Assembly: GCA_020426065.1 (NCBI GenBank)
Contig: JAGQQT010000028.1
Location: 1 to 15,876 of the forward strand
Direction: 5' to 3'
DNA from: Planctomycetaceae bacterium
GTDB taxonomy: Bacteria; Planctomycetota; Planctomycetia; Planctomycetales; Planctomycetaceae
DNA length: 15,876 bases
The notes under the pieces are model-generated. The model was given only the letters and a program-made list of their open reading frames with translations. It had not been told where the DNA came from and searched no databases. Below are positions 15,091 to 15,876 of the stretch, piece after piece; position 1 is the first letter of the stretch, and each line of letters opens with the position of its first letter. The translations under genes and the position numbers were made by a program.

Positions 15091-15876
15091 GATTCCGGAG
15101 TGTTCTGGGACTCTTCAGGTGCGACGTCATCGAGAATCTGCATCGTGACCGACTCTCCGGGCCGCAGAACCAGGTTGGCATTCTCCAGCTCTGCCCAGAT
15201 TCGGAACGAACCATCGACCGGGTTGAACTCTGGCAGAATAAAAGTGATTCTTCCTTGCACCAGGATTGGCTGGCCCTGCTCATTTTGTGTGCCCGAGTTG
15301 ATGGTCACGACGCGATTCTTCAGCATTTCGTGACGATAGCGGGCGGGGAGAGTCGCTTCCGCCCGCAGAGTTTTCAGGTCAATCAGTTGCAGCAGACGCG
15401 TGCCGGGCTGAACCCATTCTCCCGGCCTTTTGTCGATCTTCTGCACAACTCCCGAAATGGGAGCACGGATCTGTCGACGTTCCAAGTTATTCCGCGCCAC
15501 TTCCAGGTCGAGTCGCTTGAGTTCAACGGACAACATCATCATCTGTTGATCGTGAGCGGCCTGATTGCATTCCAGTTCTGCTTTTTCGGCAATCAGTTTC
15601 AGGCGATTGACTTCGGTCTTGGAAACTGTTTCCGCGTATTTTTCATTGGCTTTGAGGGCTCGTTGCAACTCAGCCTGTGCGACTTCAGAGGTTTTCTCGG
15701 CCAGGGACATTCGGATCTGGTTCCCTGCCTCCTGTTTTGCGATATCGAGCTGCTGCTGTGCCTGTCGCAACTGCAGTTCCGCGTCCTGATCATTCAGGCG
15801 GATCAACAGATCTCCCTGCTGAACAGTCTCTCCTTCACGGACCTGAATGACGGAAATCACCCCCAGATCCTGAGCG
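15087..15876 (-). CDS. HlyD-family/RND-type periplasmic adaptor protein, N-terminus beyond window edge
   Basis: The 262 visible residues are open to the window edge, so the signal or anchor and the gene start are missing; the GTG at 15860 is internal. The visible part begins in the first half-lipoyl motif (VISVIQVREGETVQQGDLLIRL). A long helical hairpin rich in Gln, Glu, Lys and Ala follows (about visible residues 30-135), then the second half-lipoyl motif with standard spacing (IRAPISGVVQKIDKRPGEWVQPGTRLLQL) and a beta-barrel with membrane-proximal segment (LRAEATLPARYR to LRPGESVTMQIL). It ends in a short acidic tail. It would bridge an inner-membrane transporter to the outer envelope, but the transporter is not in the window and could be ABC, RND or another type. 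It is translationally coupled to the MfnF-like gene. Confidence 0.88.
   Translation of the reverse strand, partial: AQDLGVISVIQVREGETVQQGDLLIRLNDQDAELQLRQAQQQLDIAKQEAGNQIRMSLAEKTSEVAQAELQRALKANEKYAETVSKTEVNRLKLIAEKAELECNQAAHDQQMMMLSVELKRLDLEVARNNLERRQIRAPISGVVQKIDKRPGEWVQPGTRLLQLIDLKTLRAEATLPARYRHEMLKNRVVTINSGTQNEQGQPILVQGRITFILPEFNPVDGSFRIWAELENANLVLRPGESVTMQILDDVAPEESQNTPES

Noticed and set aside
14188..15333. Long plus-strand open frame (381 codons) antisense to the MfnF-like and adaptor genes
   Set aside because: Its translation shows no family motifs and spans two real minus-strand genes with clear motifs and an ATGA overlap. It is an antisense shadow.
15087..15860. GTG at 15858-15860 as the start of the right-hand adaptor
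   Set aside because: The frame stays open to the window edge and the first lipoyl half-motif is cut there, so the true start lies outside the window.

Overview
The window looks like a chromosomal segment of a planctomycete (Planctomycetota, probably a Planctomycetaceae / Gimesia-like lineage). This is inferred from gene content, not from a marker gene. The signs are a large secreted protein combining a PA14-like module, several c-type heme modules and a sugar-dehydrogenase-like propeller, large secreted proteins of no recognised family, and a homologue of the methanofuran-synthesis protein MfnF, which fits bacteria carrying tetrahydromethanopterin-linked C1 metabolism. No rRNA, tRNA, CRISPR array, transposase or integrase was seen, and nothing marks it as a mobile island.

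Left end (1-2252): the C-terminal end of an ABC exporter ATPase is followed after one base by its HlyD-type membrane fusion protein. This pair converges, with one base between the stop codons, on a minus-strand DUF2461 protein. The gap behind DUF2461 holds a REP-like palindrome and a clear intrinsic terminator serving the next minus-strand gene.

Centre left (2253-4688): one large secreted minus-strand protein of unknown function, then a roughly 490-base AT-rich divergent region.

Centre (4689-12375): four plus-strand genes that may form an operon. They are a zinc-ribbon membrane protein, a secreted protein with a C-terminal SmpA/BamE-like domain (ATGA overlap with the first), a membrane-anchored PDZ protein, and a 1384-residue secreted cytochrome with five CxxCH motifs. 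All four carry a membrane segment or an export signal, so the cluster points to the cell envelope. Its shared function is unknown.

Right (12420-13726, minus strand): a secreted zinc-dependent amidase_2/PGRP-type protein is translationally coupled (ATGA) to an alpha/beta-hydrolase-like protein whose nucleophile elbow has lost its serine. A good sigma70-type promoter lies upstream. The 332-base gap that follows holds two tandem hairpins.

Right end (14059-15876, minus strand): an MfnF-like protein is translationally coupled (ATGA) to a second HlyD-type adaptor that runs off the window edge.

The best candidates for new biology are the four-gene envelope/cytochrome cluster, the amidase with its apparent pseudo-esterase, and the pairing of an MfnF-like enzyme with an efflux adaptor.
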